Positions 63,019 to 64,000 of a DNA stretch of 64,000 nucleotides are shown here, one piece after another; position 1 is the first letter of the stretch; each line of letters opens with the position of its first letter. The DNA lies in contig NZ_FOJM01000003.1 in assembly GCF_900111825.1 (NCBI RefSeq), forward strand, positions 62,001 through 126,000. Reading direction: 5' to 3'. Origin of the DNA: Pedobacter suwonensis. GTDB taxonomy: Bacteria; Bacteroidota; Bacteroidia; Sphingobacteriales; Sphingobacteriaceae. The notes under the pieces are model-generated. The model was given only the letters and a program-made list of their open reading frames with translations, was not told the origin of the DNA and made no database searches. The position numbers and the translations under genes were made by a program.

Positions 63019-64000
63019 TTAATGCGCCTCAAGCCAATTATTGCCCTCACCAATTTCTACCACAATGGGTACGGTTAATTTAATGGCATTGGCCATCTTA
63101 TCCTGGATAATTGCCTTCATTGCCTCTTTTTCCGATCTAAGCACATCAAAAACCAACTCGTCATGTACCTGCATGGTCATGGTTGATTGCAGATTCTGTG
63201 CTTTCATCTCTTTATGGATATTAATCATGGCAATCTTGATCATATCGGCCGCGGAGCCCTGTATAGGTGCATTGATGGCATTTCGTTCAGCAAAACCCCT
63301 TACGGTCTGGTTAGCCGAATTAATATCTCTCAAATAACGTCTTCTACCCATTATGGTTTCTACATAGCCATTCTCCCGTGCAAAATTCATGGTATCGCTC
63401 ATGTAACGTTTAATACCAGGATACTGGGCAAAATACTGCTCAATAATCTCAGCCGCTTCTTTACGCGGAATACCTAAGTTCTGCGATAAACCAAAGGCAG
63501 ATTGGCCATAAATGATCCCAAAATTAACCGCCTTGGCATTTCTGCGTTGCGTTCCATCCACTTCTTCAATACTAACGCCATATACTTTGGCTGCTGTTGC
63601 CGTGTGGATATCAATCCCTTTGCTAAAAGCATCAAGCATGTTTTCTTCCTTGCTTATCTCTGCAATAATGCGCAACTCTATCTGCGAATAATCGGCTGAT
63701 AACAAAATGTGGTTTTCATCTCTTGCAATAAAAGCTTTACGCACTTCTCTTCCCCGCTCGGTACGGATCGGGATATTCTGTAAATTGGGATTATTGGAAC
63801 TCAATCTTCCGGTTGCAGCAACCGCTTGATTATAAGAAGTATGCACCCTCCCGGTTTTAGGATTAACCATAAGTGGCAATGCATCCACGTAGGTTGATTT
63901 AAGTTTTTGTAACTGACGGAAATCTAAAATATCCTGTACAATATCACTTTTACTGGCTAAGGCCATTAAAATATCTTCTCCGGTTTGGTACTGACCGGTT
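63019..64000 (-). CDS. polA: DNA polymerase I, C-terminal part (cut by window edge)
   Basis: About 327 codons of the polymerase domain, with the frame open to base 64000 (reads TGQYQTGEDIL before the internal ATG at 63964-63966). Family A polymerase motifs: ATGRLSSNNPNLQNIPIRT, motif A LLSADYSQIELRI, motif B RRNAKAVNFGIIYG with the essential lysine and tyrosine, and motif C TMQVHDELVF. The C-terminus is intact at EAH-stop. The N-terminal nuclease parts are outside the window. Confidence 0.96.
   Translation of the reverse strand, partial: TGQYQTGEDILMALASKSDIVQDILDFRQLQKLKSTYVDALPLMVNPKTGRVHTSYNQAVAATGRLSSNNPNLQNIPIRTERGREVRKAFIARDENHILLSADYSQIELRIIAEISKEENMLDAFSKGIDIHTATAAKVYGVSIEEVDGTQRRNAKAVNFGIIYGQSAFGLSQNLGIPRKEAAEIIEQYFAQYPGIKRYMSDTMNFARENGYVETIMGRRRYLRDINSANQTVRGFAERNAINAPIQGSAADMIKIAMINIHKEMKAQNLQSTMTMQVHDELVFDVLRSEKEAMKAIIQDKMANAIKLTVPIVVEIGEGNNWLEAH

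Noticed and set aside
1..64000. CRISPR array, prophage or insertion sequence with transposase
   Set aside because: No regularly spaced short repeats with unique spacers, and no integrase, transposase or phage structural gene found on either strand.

Overview
The window is a chromosomal segment of a Bacteroidetes bacterium. It most resembles the Sphingobacteriaceae (Pedobacter or a close relative). The grounds are low G+C by eye, weak or absent Shine-Dalgarno sites, promoters of the Bacteroidetes type (TTTG, about 20 bases, TAnnTTTG), and many families typical of that group: DUF3108, DUF3109, DUF2480, DUF4834, DUF6427-like, DUF6702-like, DUF4476, DUF7033-like and GxxExxY. The genus is inference. 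No tRNA, rRNA, CRISPR array, prophage, integrase or transposase gene was found. Both ends cut through genes: rfbB at the left and polA at the right.

Layout. 1-11.9 kb, all minus strand: rfbB fragment; DUF3109/DUF3108 pair; DUF2480; a PpiD-like periplasmic folding factor; coaX, an outer-membrane protein and lptC in a tight run; a membrane protein; a MurG-like glycosyltransferase with an LpxH-like phosphoesterase; and a 31-residue single-span membrane protein. 12-19.6 kb: a YfhO family membrane protein, a lone alginate-lyase-type protein, a GbsR/MarR regulator with an operator over its own promoter, and a DCC oxidoreductase / TIGR01777 epimerase / SRPBCC operon. 19.6-27.9 kb: a frameshifted TonB-plug-like lipoprotein, YwbE, DUF3472, uvrB, an exported M1 aminopeptidase behind a HupE/UreJ membrane protein, and a divergent DUF6702-like secreted protein. 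28-33.3 kb: DUF7033-like, upp, LMW-phosphatase-like, a 305-bp tandem repeat, YjjG-like HAD phosphatase, DUF4476 and DinB. 33.5-38 kb is a small surface-glycan group: flippase, two methyltransferases, a GxxExxY protein and a glycosyltransferase. 38.6-44.2 kb is a cyanophycin locus: cphA, then divergent cphB and an isoaspartyl peptidase, with a TPR protein behind. 44.4-54.3 kb: Prc-type C-terminal protease, AraC regulator plus SDR epimerase, SPFH protein, M13 peptidase, two tiny membrane proteins, CapA-like protein and an NlpC/P60 hydrolase. 54.7-64 kb: pdhA-pdhC, cupin, serine hydrolase, membrane protein, YbaB, UPF0173 hydrolase, a small basic secreted protein and polA.

The genes are mostly housekeeping and envelope functions. 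What stands out is the intergenic DNA. It holds at least four kinds of repeat: a 305-bp tandem array with a diverged relative 18 kb away; word-like low-complexity tracts built from 5-8-base units; small palindromes ending in ATGACG; and a large nested palindromic element after pdhC. There are also three long AT-rich perfect inverted repeats that do not look like ordinary terminators. No clearly new multi-gene system was identified. The best leads are the cyanophycin locus, the frameshifted plug-like lipoprotein, the HupE-M1 peptidase operon, the GbsR autoregulatory promoter and the repeat families.
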